NCBI RefSeq assembly: GCF_003660455.1
Contig: NZ_QZVR01000002.1
Coordinates: 434,001 to 498,000 of the forward strand
Length of the DNA: 64,000 nucleotides
Source of the DNA: Nocardioides ferulae
Lineage (GTDB): Bacteria > Actinomycetota > Actinomycetes > Propionibacteriales > Nocardioidaceae
Direction: 5' to 3'
The notes under the pieces are model-generated. The model saw nothing but the letters and a program-made list of their open reading frames with translations. It did no database searches and had not been told where the DNA came from. Position 1 is the first letter of the stretch. Each line of letters opens with the position of its first letter. The translations under genes and the position numbers were made by a program. Positions 32,604 through 41,248 of the stretch are shown one piece after another.

Positions 32604-33056
32604 TCAGAGCCCCACGCGCTCCGCGGGGATCAGCTGGCAGGTGATCCGGGAGGTGCACACGCGCTTGCCTCGCTCGTCGGTGATCACGATCTCGTAGCTC
32701 GCCGTCTGCCGGCCCAGGTGCACCGCGGTCGCGACGCCGGTGACCATGCCCGAGGTAGCCGAACGGTGGTGGGTGGCGTTGATGTCCACACCGACCGGCA
32801 CCCGGTCGGGCATGCCGTGGATGCCGGAGCCGATCGAGCCCAGCGTCTCGGCCAGCACGACCGAGGCCCCACCGTGCAGCAGGCCGTAGGGCTGGGTGTT
32901 GCCCTCCACCGGCATCCGCGCGACCACGCGCTCGGCGCTCACCTCGAGCAGTTCGACGCCCATCTTCTCGTTGAGTCGTCCCATGCCGTGCGGCATGGTG
33001 GCCAGGTAGTCCTCGACCTCGGTGGTGGTCAGCGCGTCGTCACTCATGGCGGCCAT
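32604..33056 (-). CDS. PaaI-type hotdog thioesterase
   Basis: 150 residues. The hotdog motif YGLLHGGASVVLAETLGS (about 57-74) contains the His-Gly-Gly and catalytic acidic residue of PaaI/MenI-type acyl-CoA thioesterases, followed by GVDINATHHRSA for the CoA pocket. It hydrolyses an aromatic or short acyl-CoA; the substrate is unknown. ATG 33047 is an alternative start. Divergent from polA with 79 bp between the starts. Confidence 0.88.
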   Translation of the reverse strand: MAAMSDDALTTTEVEDYLATMPHGMGRLNEKMGVELLEVSAERVVARMPVEGNTQPYGLLHGGASVVLAETLGSIGSGIHGMPDRVPVGVDINATHHRSATSGMVTGVATAVHLGRQTASYEIVITDERGKRVCTSRITCQLIPAERVGL

Positions 33057-33122
33057 TGTGGAGCAGTCCCCCTCGAGTCCGCGCCGGGGGTTGGGCCGTC
33101 CATGGACGTCGGTGGCTGAGGC

Positions 33123-33128
33123 TAGAGT
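33123..33128 (+). promoter_or_regulatory. Leaderless -10 box of polA
   Basis: TAGAGT ends seven bases before the GTG at 33136, within one base of the spacing at pyk, pdtaR and pxpA. No ribosome site precedes the GTG. Confidence 0.45.
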
Positions 33129-33135
33129 CGCGGGC

Positions 33136-35853
33136 GTGCCAGAGACCGCCCAGACGCCCTCCTCACGCCCGCGCCTGCTCCTGCTCGACGGCCACTCATT
33201 GGCCTACCGCGCGTTCTTCGCGCTCCCGGTCGAGAACTTCTCCACCGGCAGCGGCCAGCACACCAACGCGGTCTACGGGTTCACCTCGATGCTGGTCAAC
33301 GTGCTGCGCGACGAGCGCCCCACGCACGTGGCCGTGGCCTTCGACGTGTCCCGCCAGACGTTCCGTCTCGCCGAGTACGCCGACTACAAGGCCAAGCGCA
33401 ACAAGACCCCCGACGAGTTCAAGAGCCAGCTGCCGATCATCGAGCAGGTGCTGGACGCCTTCGGCATCACGTTCCTGAAGAAGGACGGCTTCGAGGCCGA
33501 CGACATCATCGCCACCCTGACCACCCGTGCCGTGGCCGAGGGCATGGAGGTGCTGATCCTCACCGGTGACCGCGACTCGCTCCAGCTGGTCAGCGACGAC
33601 GCCACCGTGCTCTACCCGATGCGTGGCGTCTCCGACCTGGCCCGGATGACGCCGGCGGCGGTCGAGGCGAAGTACGGCGTGCCCCCGGGCCGCTACCCCG
33701 AGCTGGCCGCGATCGTCGGCGAGACCTCCGACAACCTGCCCGGCGTCCCCGGCGTCGGCCAGGGGTTCGCCGCGAAGTGGCTCAACCAGTTCGACGGCCT
33801 CGACAACGTGATCGCCCACGCCGACCAGATCACCGGCAAGAAGGGTGAGGCGCTGCGCGCGCACCTCGGCGACGTGATCCGCAACCGTCACCTCAACGCG
33901 CTGGTCTGCGACCTCGATCTGGAGGCGGCGCCGGCCGAGCTGGTGCTCCGCCCCTGGGACAGGCACTCCGCGCTGACGCTCCTCGACGAGCTGGAGATCC
34001 GCGGCGAACTGCGCACCCGCGCGATCGAGACGCTCGCTCCCGAGGAGGAGGCCCCGGTCGAGGAGGGCGGCTTCGAGCTCGCGGGGCGTCGGCTGGGGCC
34101 CGACGAGGTCGAAGGCTTCCTGGCCGGGCTGGGGGCGCAGCACGTCGGCGTCCACGTGCGCGGCGGCTGGGGCTCGGGCACCGGGGTCGTCGAGGGCATC
34201 GCGCTCGCCGACGCCAGCGGGCTGGCGGCCTACGTCGACGTGGCGTCGCTGACGCCCGACGACGAGCAGGGCCTCGCCCGATGGCTCGCCGACCCGGCCC
34301 GGCCCAAGGTGCTGCACGACGCGAAGGGCCCCGAGGTGGCGCTGGCGGCCCACGGTTGGCCGCTGGCCGGCCTGGTCAGCGACACCGCGCTCGCGGCGTA
34401 CCTCGTCCAGCCCGACCAGCGCAGCTACAACCTCGCCGACCTGACCCTGCGTCACCTGCGCCGCGAGCTGCGCAGTGAGGTCGACGACGACCAGGGCATG
34501 CTCTTCGACGAGCCCGTGGACGGCTCCGCAGGAGCCACCGACGAGGTCGCCGCGACCGCGATGCTGCACGCCCGGGCGGTCATCGACCTCGCCGAGGCGC
34601 TCGACGGTGAGGTCGAGGCCGCCGGCGGCACCCGGCTGCTGGCCGAGGTCGAGCTGCCGTTGCTGCACCTGCTCGCCGCCTTGGAGCAGACCGGCATCGC
34701 CGTCGACGCCGAGCACCTCGAGGCGCTGGAGGCGCACTTCGCCGCCGAGGTGCGCCAGGCCGCCGACGAGGCCTACGCCGTGATCGGCAAGGAGATCAAC
34801 CTCGGCTCGCCCAAGCAGCTCCAGGTGGTGCTCTTCGACGAGCTGGACATGCCGAAGACCAAGCGCACCAAGACCGGCTACACCACCGATGCCGACGCCC
34901 TGCAGCAGCTCTTCGTCAAGACCGAGCACCCGTTCCTGCTGGCGCTGCTGCGCCATCGCGACGTGAGCCGGCTGCGGCAGACCATCGAGGGCCTGCTGAA
35001 GACCGTGGCCCCCGACGGGCGCATCCACACCACGTTCAACCAGACCATCGCCGCGACCGGCCGGCTCTCGAGCACCGAACCCAACCTGCAGAACATCCCG
35101 GTCCGCACCGAGGAGGGGCGCCGCATCCGCGAGGGGTTCGTCGTGGGCAGCGGCTACGAGTGCCTGCTGACCGCCGACTACAGCCAGATCGAGATGCGGA
35201 TCATGGCCCACCTCTCCGAGGACGAGCTGCTCATCGAGGCGTTCCGGTCCGGCCGCGACTTCCACTCGATCACCGCCGCGCGGGTCTTCGACGTGCCGGC
35301 CGACGCGGTGAGCAGCGAGATGCGGGCCAAGATCAAGGCGATGAACTACGGCCTGGCCTACGGTCTGTCCGCCTACGGGCTGGGCCAGCAGCTCGGCATC
35401 GAGCCGAGCGAGGCCCGCGGCCTGATGGAGGAGTACTTCGAGACCTTCGGCGGGGTCCGCGACTATCTCGCGGGCGTCGTCGTCGAGGCGCGGCGCAGCG
35501 GCTTCACCGAGACGATCATGGGCCGTCGCCGCTACCTGCCCGACCTCACCAGCGACAACCGTCAGCGGCGCGAGATGGCGGAGCGGATGGCGCTCAACGC
35601 TCCCATCCAGGGCTCGGCCGCCGATCTGATCAAGGTGGCGATGCTGCGCGTGCAGCAGGCGATCGTCGACGGGGGCCTGCGCTCGCGGATGCTGCTCCAG
35701 GTGCACGACGAGCTGGTGTTCGAGGTCGCGCCGGGTGAGCGTGAGTCGCTCGAGGCGCTGGTTCGCGAACAGATGGGCGGCGCGGCCGACCTGACCGTGC
35801 CCCTCGACGTCTCGGTGGGCACCGGGCGCAGCTGGCACGACGCGGCGCACTGA
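33136..35853 (+). CDS. polA: DNA polymerase I
   Basis: 905 residues from GTG 33136. The 5'-3' nuclease domain (about 12-290) begins LLLLDGHSLAYRAFF and includes FEADDIIATL and the GD-rich metal site region ETSDNLPGVPGVG. The middle domain (about 310-490) keeps the shape of the 3'-5' exonuclease but lacks the D-x-E motif, so proofreading is probably absent, as in other actinobacterial Pol I. The polymerase domain (about 530-905) has motif A LTADYSQIEMRI, motif B KAMNYGLAYGLS and motif C QVHDELVFEV. Used for Okazaki processing and repair. Next backbone gene, rpsA, lies 16.6 kb away because of the inserted envelope cluster. Confidence 0.96.
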   Translation: MPETAQTPSSRPRLLLLDGHSLAYRAFFALPVENFSTGSGQHTNAVYGFTSMLVNVLRDERPTHVAVAFDVSRQTFRLAEYADYKAKRNKTPDEFKSQLPIIEQVLDAFGITFLKKDGFEADDIIATLTTRAVAEGMEVLILTGDRDSLQLVSDDATVLYPMRGVSDLARMTPAAVEAKYGVPPGRYPELAAIVGETSDNLPGVPGVGQGFAAKWLNQFDGLDNVIAHADQITGKKGEALRAHLGDVIRNRHLNALVCDLDLEAAPAELVLRPWDRHSALTLLDELEIRGELRTRAIETLAPEEEAPVEEGGFELAGRRLGPDEVEGFLAGLGAQHVGVHVRGGWGSGTGVVEGIALADASGLAAYVDVASLTPDDEQGLARWLADPARPKVLHDAKGPEVALAAHGWPLAGLVSDTALAAYLVQPDQRSYNLADLTLRHLRRELRSEVDDDQGMLFDEPVDGSAGATDEVAATAMLHARAVIDLAEALDGEVEAAGGTRLLAEVELPLLHLLAALEQTGIAVDAEHLEALEAHFAAEVRQAADEAYAVIGKEINLGSPKQLQVVLFDELDMPKTKRTKTGYTTDADALQQLFVKTEHPFLLALLRHRDVSRLRQTIEGLLKTVAPDGRIHTTFNQTIAATGRLSSTEPNLQNIPVRTEEGRRIREGFVVGSGYECLLTADYSQIEMRIMAHLSEDELLIEAFRSGRDFHSITAARVFDVPADAVSSEMRAKIKAMNYGLAYGLSAYGLGQQLGIEPSEARGLMEEYFETFGGVRDYLAGVVVEARRSGFTETIMGRRRYLPDLTSDNRQRREMAERMALNAPIQGSAADLIKVAMLRVQQAIVDGGLRSRMLLQVHDELVFEVAPGERESLEALVREQMGGAADLTVPLDVSVGTGRSWHDAAH

Positions 35854-35876
35854 CCGGCCGCCATCTTCGGCTGCGT

Positions 35877-37136
35877 TCAGACCCGGGCACGCTCCGAGGC
35901 CTCGCTGGGCGCCGCCGCGGGCTTGCTGAGCCAGGCGTTGGCGAGCAGGCCGGCCAGCAGCAGGCCGTCGAGGGTGCAGACCAAGGTGACCAGCGAGGTG
36001 ACCGAGTGCACGGTGGAGGCAGAGAGCATCAGTGCGGCGAGCGCCGCCCAGATCATCAGCACTGCGCGCAGCTGCTGGCGGGCCAGCACCGAGTAGAGCA
36101 GCAGCTGCACCATCGACAGCAGCGTCCCGACGATCGCGAAGAGCCAGAGGTCGTCGCGGATCGCGCCGAACTCCTCGCCGCCGACGAAGACCAACGCCAG
36201 GTCGGGCAGCACGAGCACGCCGCCCAGCCCGACCAGACCCATGGCCGCGGCCACCGTCAGAGACTTGGCCAGGGTGCCCAGCGAGGCTCCTCGGCTGGCC
36301 ATCGACGGGAAGGCGATGACCACGATGAACTGGGGCAGGAACAGGATCGCCTTCACCAGGATCAGCCCCCCGGCATAGAGACCGGCCAGGTCGGGGTCCA
36401 GCACCGCCCGGGCCAGCAGGATGTCGGAGTTCGCCAGGGCGAAGAAGGCCAGCAGCGCCTGGCTACTCGTCGCGACCTCCTTGAACAGCTCGGTCCCGGA
36501 GTGGGGGACGCCGGCCGGCGCCACGGTCCCGCGCGGACGGCGCAGCGCCAGCCAGCCGACCAGGACCGGCACCCACGCCCCGATCGCCACCCCGAGGATC
36601 GCCGCGAACTCGGTGCGCCACAGCAGCATCAGACCTACGCCGCACACCACCCGCGCCACGCCCTGGGTGAGGTAGACGAGAGAGAGCGGCTCCCAGCGGC
36701 GCTCACCCTGCAGCACCCCGGCCTGGCCACCCATGATCGTGAGCGGCGCGGCGGTCAAGGCGACCATGGCAGCCGAGGCGAGGCTGTCCAGGCGCAGCAC
36801 GACGTTGAGAACCGGAGCGAGCAGCAGACAGAGCACGCCGAGGGCGAGCGCCGCCCGGTAGGACACTCCCAGGACCATCCGCTCGATGCTCTCCACGTGG
36901 TCGGGGTCGGCCGAGATCCGGCGCGCCCCCGTCGCCTGAAGCCCCAGCGAGACGACGTTGACCACCAGCAGCACCCCCATCAGCGCCGAGAAGGCGCCAA
37001 ACGGCTCGGGGCCGATCAGGTGCGCGGCGGCCACGGTGTAGCCGTAGGTCGCGACGTTCATCACGCCCATCGCGACAGCGATGACGGCACCGCCCTTGAG
37101 CAGAGAGCGGAAGCCGCCCCGGTTCTCCTCCCGCAT
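35877..37136 (-). CDS. Polysaccharide flippase-like MOP-superfamily protein
   Basis: 419 residues from ATG 37136, chosen because the residues upstream of it are low-complexity Pro/Arg/Ser. Twelve or more predicted helices; the start GGAVIAVAMGVMNVATYGYTVAAAHLIGPEPFGAF (first part about 13-35) is the Wzx/polysaccharide-export pattern, in which the helix carrying the Gly-Pro loop opens the family. These proteins flip lipid-linked sugars across the membrane. It is the first gene of the envelope cluster and convergent with polA (23 bp apart). Substrate unknown; a cluster glycan is likely. Confidence 0.82.
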   Translation of the reverse strand: MREENRGGFRSLLKGGAVIAVAMGVMNVATYGYTVAAAHLIGPEPFGAFSALMGVLLVVNVVSLGLQATGARRISADPDHVESIERMVLGVSYRAALALGVLCLLLAPVLNVVLRLDSLASAAMVALTAAPLTIMGGQAGVLQGERRWEPLSLVYLTQGVARVVCGVGLMLLWRTEFAAILGVAIGAWVPVLVGWLALRRPRGTVAPAGVPHSGTELFKEVATSSQALLAFFALANSDILLARAVLDPDLAGLYAGGLILVKAILFLPQFIVVIAFPSMASRGASLGTLAKSLTVAAAMGLVGLGGVLVLPDLALVFVGGEEFGAIRDDLWLFAIVGTLLSMVQLLLYSVLARQQLRAVLMIWAALAALMLSASTVHSVTSLVTLVCTLDGLLLAGLLANAWLSKPAAAPSEASERARV

Positions 37137-37240
37137 GGGCCCGAGCCTACGGGGGCGAACCGGTCGAGGTCGGGGATGGTTGGATCGCTCGTGCCGCGCA
37201 GGACGCGAGGCGGGTCGCGAGCGGGCGAGGGGAGCGGCGG

Positions 37241-38956
37241 GTGAAGCGCTGGCATGGGTGGGTGACTCCGACCTGGTCACTGCTGCTCGCCGTCCTGCTG
37301 CTGGGCCCGGCCCTGGGCTCCGGCTATCTGTTGACCTACGACATGGTGTGGGTGCCGGACCTGGCGATGCGGCCCGACTTCTGGGGGCTGGGCAGCGGGC
37401 TGCCGCGGGCGGTGCCCTCGGATGCCGTGGTCGCCGTCGTCGACGAGGTGGTGCCCGGGTGGCTGCTGCAGAAGGCGGTGCTGCTCGCCTCTCTGGTGGT
37501 CGGGGGGCTCGGCGCGGCGCGGTGGCTGCCGCCCGAGTCGCTGTCCGGTCGCCTGGTCGCGGTCTCGATCTACCAGTGGAACCCCCTGGTGACCGAGCGC
37601 CTCGCGATCGGTCACTGGCCGGTGCTGGTGGGGTACGCCGTCCTGCCGTGGCTGGCGCTGGCGGCTCGACGCTGGCGTCGTGACGGTGGAGGGCTCCCCC
37701 TGCTGCTCGTGCTGGTGCCGCTGGGCAGCCTGAGCGTGAGCGCCGGCCTGGCGACGGCGCTCACGCTGCTGGCGTTCGGGTGGCGTGGCCGGTCGCGCGG
37801 CGATGCCGCACTGGGCGGGCTGCTGGTGGCCGGGAACGCACCGTGGCTGGTCACCGGACTCCTCCACACCGGAGACGCGACGACCGACCGGGCCGGCGCG
37901 GCGCTCTTCGCGCTGAGCGGCTCGGGTGCGCTGCCGGCCCCGCTGGCCGCTCTCGGACTCGGGGGCTCGTGGAACGCCGAGGTCGTGCTGCCCTCGCGGG
38001 AGGGTCCGCTGTCCTGGGTGGCCCTGGGCCTGGTGACCGCGGCCGTCTGGGGCGGGTGGCGGGCCTGGTCGGCGAGCGCCGATCGGCGCGACCTCGTAGC
38101 GTTCGGGCTCTGCTGGACGTTCGGTCTCGGGGCAGCTCTACTGACCTGGGCGGCACCCGACCTGGTCGCCTGGGCCGGCGCCACGCTTCCGGGGGCCGGG
38201 GTGCTGCGCGACGGCGCCCGCTCGCTGGTGCTCTGTGCGCCCCTGCTCGCCGTGCTCGCCGGTCATGGCGCCGCGGAGGCGGTTCGACGCCTGCCCGGCG
38301 ACGGGGCACCCCGGCTGGTCGCCGCCGGCGTGCTGGTGGTGCTGCCGGTCACCGTGCTCCCCGATGCGGCCTGGGGGCTCGGCGGGCGTCTGCGGCCGGC
38401 CGACTTCCCCGCCGACTACGTCGCGGCACAGGAGTCGGTGGCGACCGCGGTGGCCGACGGGCAGAAGGGCGACGTGCTGCTGCTGCCGCTGGCCAGCTAC
38501 CGCCAGCCGGAGTGGAACCACCACCGCAAGGTGCTCGACCCCCTCGGGCGATTCCTGAGCCCCGACTTCGTGGCCAGCGACGAGCTGGTGGTCTCGGGCG
38601 TCGCAGTCGCGGGGGAGGACCCGCGAGTGGCTCGGGTCGCGGCGGGTCTGGCGCTGCCCGACGCCGCCGCGCGCGCCCGGGCGCTCGCGGCCGAGGGCAT
38701 CGGGCTGGTCGTGGTCGACGAGACCGCGCCGGGGAGCAGCCCACTACCCGCGGGCCGGACCCTTCTCGACGCCGGGGAGCTGCGGGTGCTGGCCCTCGAC
38801 GGTGTGCGCGAGCGTCGCATCCCCACCGGCTGGTACGCCGCCGCGGTGCTCGCGTGGGCAGCGTACGGCGGTGCCCTGGCCGGCGGTCTGGTGTCGGCCG
38901 GGCTGGCGCGACGGCGCCGGAGGGCCGCACCGGCGTCTCGGGGCACCGGGTTGTGA
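37241..38956 (+). CDS. Multi-spanning membrane protein of the envelope cluster
   Basis: 571 residues, GTG start with GGGGAG seven bases upstream. About twelve helices in the first 380 residues, followed by an external domain (about 385-520) and a final helix. An early loop YLLTYDMVWVPDL and WNPLVTERLAIGHWP are reminiscent of GT-C glycosyltransferases and of the AftD-like protein in this cluster. By position and size it could correspond to M. tuberculosis Rv0226c (recalled, unchecked). I call it a possible membrane glycosyltransferase or transporter of unknown function. Confidence 0.75.
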   Translation: MKRWHGWVTPTWSLLLAVLLLGPALGSGYLLTYDMVWVPDLAMRPDFWGLGSGLPRAVPSDAVVAVVDEVVPGWLLQKAVLLASLVVGGLGAARWLPPESLSGRLVAVSIYQWNPLVTERLAIGHWPVLVGYAVLPWLALAARRWRRDGGGLPLLLVLVPLGSLSVSAGLATALTLLAFGWRGRSRGDAALGGLLVAGNAPWLVTGLLHTGDATTDRAGAALFALSGSGALPAPLAALGLGGSWNAEVVLPSREGPLSWVALGLVTAAVWGGWRAWSASADRRDLVAFGLCWTFGLGAALLTWAAPDLVAWAGATLPGAGVLRDGARSLVLCAPLLAVLAGHGAAEAVRRLPGDGAPRLVAAGVLVVLPVTVLPDAAWGLGGRLRPADFPADYVAAQESVATAVADGQKGDVLLLPLASYRQPEWNHHRKVLDPLGRFLSPDFVASDELVVSGVAVAGEDPRVARVAAGLALPDAAARARALAAEGIGLVVVDETAPGSSPLPAGRTLLDAGELRVLALDGVRERRIPTGWYAAAVLAWAAYGGALAGGLVSAGLARRRRRAAPASRGTGL

Positions 38957-39032
38957 CCGAAATCCCAATGTGGTGAGTCTCCTTCCGTGGCCACTGCTAC
39001 GCTTCGGTTCAAACCAAGGGAGGGTTTACATC

Positions 39033-39188
39033 GTGGGATCGATCCTGAGCACGTTCGGCAGCCTCGTCGTCGGCGGCATCGTCGCGACCGCCACCATCGT
39101 CGGTGTGGTGAGCTCGCAGACCAGCCCGAGCGGTGACTCGCCGGCGAACGTCAACCAGCCGGTCATCGAGTACGGCACCTCCGACTGA
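39033..39188 (+). CDS. Small DUF2613-type membrane protein
   Basis: 51 residues from GTG 39033, with GGGAGGG about nine bases upstream and TACGCT (38998-39003) as a possible -10. One helix, SLVVGGIVATATIVGVVSS (about 10-28), then a polar exported tail ending NQPVIEYGTSD. Pattern and size fit DUF2613. In M. tuberculosis a protein of this family (Rv0236A) lies beside aftD as I recall, and an AftD-like gene is in the same cluster here, supporting a shared role. Confidence 0.75.
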   Translation: MGSILSTFGSLVVGGIVATATIVGVVSSQTSPSGDSPANVNQPVIEYGTSD

Positions 39189-39212
39189 GCCCGGCGGGCC
39201 CGCTGTGGCCCG

Positions 39213-40457
39213 CTAGCTCCTCCGCCAGCGGCGGAACCCCGACCTCGCGACCCGGCCGAGCACCTCGGCCGGGTCTTCGGGGTCCTGGGTGTCGACAGGG
39301 GTGCCGTCCATCGCGGCCAGCGCCACCAGTGCGAACGAGTGCTGGGCATGCTCCCAGGTGAACGAGTGGCTCATCTCGCGGGCGCCGGCGGCGAGTCGGC
39401 CCCGTTCCTCGGAGTCGCGAAGCAGCCGGCCCAACGCGGCGGTGAGCTGCTCGGGCGTCTCCACGAGCACCCCGGAGCGGCCGTCCGCGATCGACTCCCG
39501 CGTGCCGCCTGCCGAGGCGTAGGCCACGGCCGGCGTGCCGTGCATCCCGGCCTCGCCGATGACCAGGCCCCACCCCTCCTTCAGCGAGGGCAGGGCCAGC
39601 ACCCAGGCTCGCTCGTAGACCTCGTGCTTGCGCTCCTCGTCGACATGCCCCTCGAACACGACGGTGTCACCGGCCCCGGCGGTCTCGGCATAGGCGTGCA
39701 GCTCGCCCTCCCACCAGCCGCTCCCCACGACGTGCAGGCGCAGGGCGGGAAACTCCTCGCGCAGCGACACAGCCGCGTCGATGGCGTGCTCGACCTGCTT
39801 GTGCGGCACCAGCCTGCCCACGACTGCGACGGTCGGCGACGTGGCCTTGCCCGGGTCGACCGGCACGATGGGGTCGGTCCCGTTGTGCACGACGGCGATC
39901 CGCGGCCCTCGCACGCCCAGGGCGCGCAGCTCGGCGCGGGTGGCCTGGGAGACCGCGACGTACTGGCAGCGACGGTAGAGCCACGGCGAGAGGCGCCGCT
40001 CGATCCACCAGCCGACCCGGCCGGTCAGCCCCGGGTAGACCACCGGCCACTGTTCGCGGTGCACGTGGTGGACCAGCACCACGATCGGGGCCCGGGTGAC
40101 CAGGCGGCTGAAGAACGGCAGGCCGTTCTGCACGTCGACCACCAGGTCGACGGGCCCGAGGTCGCCCCGGGCGAGGGCGCGCATGCCGGCGGCGTACACG
40201 GAGAGCTTGTTGCCACGGCGTACGAACCGGACCCCGTCGACGACCTCGTCGGGGGGCGCGGCGGCGTGCGCGGCGCAGAAGATCGTCACCCGGCAGCCGC
40301 GGGCCACGAGTCCGGCGGCCATCTTCTCGAGGTAGCGCTCCGCACCGCCGCCCTCGGGGTTGTGCGTGTCGCGCCAGCTGAGGAACGCCACATGCTTGCC
40401 GGCCAGCCCGTCCAGCGCGTCCACTGTGCTCCCCGTCCCATGCCCACTCTCGTGCAT
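39213..40457 (-). CDS. GT4-family glycosyltransferase
   Basis: 414 residues, two Rossmann domains (GT-B). The N-terminal domain has LSWRDTHNPEGGGAERYLEKM, the usual acceptor/donor start for GT4; the C-terminal domain has LPSLKEGWGLVIGEAGMHG (about 270-288), where the E-x7-E motif binds the nucleotide sugar. Cytosolic or membrane-associated. Probably the Rv0225-type enzyme of this conserved cluster (recalled). Donor sugar unknown. Divergent from the methyltransferase with only 23 bp between starts. Confidence 0.88.
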   Translation of the reverse strand: MHESGHGTGSTVDALDGLAGKHVAFLSWRDTHNPEGGGAERYLEKMAAGLVARGCRVTIFCAAHAAAPPDEVVDGVRFVRRGNKLSVYAAGMRALARGDLGPVDLVVDVQNGLPFFSRLVTRAPIVVLVHHVHREQWPVVYPGLTGRVGWWIERRLSPWLYRRCQYVAVSQATRAELRALGVRGPRIAVVHNGTDPIVPVDPGKATSPTVAVVGRLVPHKQVEHAIDAAVSLREEFPALRLHVVGSGWWEGELHAYAETAGAGDTVVFEGHVDEERKHEVYERAWVLALPSLKEGWGLVIGEAGMHGTPAVAYASAGGTRESIADGRSGVLVETPEQLTAALGRLLRDSEERGRLAAGAREMSHSFTWEHAQHSFALVALAAMDGTPVDTQDPEDPAEVLGRVARSGFRRWRRS

Positions 40458-40468
40458 CGGCGCAACGG

Positions 40469-40474
40469 TAGCGT
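40469..40474 (+). promoter_or_regulatory. Leaderless -10 box for the methyltransferase-aftD operon
   Basis: TAGCGT ends six bases before ATG 40481. This favours 40481 over the GTG three bases earlier or the GTG at 40500 as the start. Confidence 0.45.
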
Positions 40475-40480
40475 CCGGTG

Positions 40481-41248
40481 ATGGGTAAGGTCGCCCGCGT
40501 GCCGCGCCCGACGTCCCCCCACCAGGCGACGCTGCGCCGATCGGTCCGGCTGCTGCGTGAGTTCCGCTACGAGCAGCCCGACCCGGCCCGCTTCTACACC
40601 GCCCTCGCGCAGGACTCCGCCCGTCAGCTCGCCAGCTACGGCGATCTCGCGGGCCGCACGCTCCTCGACGTCGGCGGCGGTCCCGGCTACTTCCGCGACG
40701 CGTTCACGGCCGCCGGGGCCACCTACCTCTCCCTCGACTCGGACGTGGGCGAGCTGGCCGGGCTCGGCGAGATCGCCGCGGGCACGGTGATCGGCAGCGG
40801 GATGCAGCTGCCGTTCCGCGACGGGGCCGTCGACGTCTGCTACTCCAGCAACGTGCTGGAGCACGTGCCGGACCCGTGGCGGATGGCCGAGGAGATGGTG
40901 CGGGTCACCAAGCCCGGCGGGCTGGTCTTCCTCAGCTACACCGTCTGGTTCGGCCCCTGGGGCGGCCACGAGACCGCGCCGTGGCACTTCCTGGGTGGCC
41001 AGCGGGCGCGGCGCCGCTATGCCCGCAAGCACGGTCACGAGCCGAAGAACCGCTACGGCGAGTCGCTGTTCGCGGTCACCGTGCGCGACGGGCTGCGCTG
41101 GGCTCGCAGGCAGGCCGACGGCGGCGCCGTCGAGCTGGTCGACCTGACGCCGCGCTACAACCCGTGGTGGTCGCGCTGGCTGCTGCGGGTGCCGGTGGTG
41201 CGGGAGGTCGTCACCTGGAACCTCGTGATCGTCCTGCGCAAGCGATGA
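40481..41248 (+). CDS. Class I SAM-dependent methyltransferase of the envelope cluster
   Basis: 255 residues. The SAM-binding motif I is LLDVGGGPGYFRDAF (about 61-75), motif II LSLDSD, and the post-I acidic region and SSNVLEHVPDPWRMAEEM follow. The C-terminus WWSRWLLRVPVVREVVTWNLVIVLRKR (partly quoted: VVREVVTWNLVIVLRKR) is conserved in the Rv0224c-type family as I recall. It probably methylates a glycolipid or sugar of the cluster product. Overlaps the AftD-like gene by 4 bp. Confidence 0.86.
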   Translation: MGKVARVPRPTSPHQATLRRSVRLLREFRYEQPDPARFYTALAQDSARQLASYGDLAGRTLLDVGGGPGYFRDAFTAAGATYLSLDSDVGELAGLGEIAAGTVIGSGMQLPFRDGAVDVCYSSNVLEHVPDPWRMAEEMVRVTKPGGLVFLSYTVWFGPWGGHETAPWHFLGGQRARRRYARKHGHEPKNRYGESLFAVTVRDGLRWARRQADGGAVELVDLTPRYNPWWSRWLLRVPVVREVVTWNLVIVLRKR

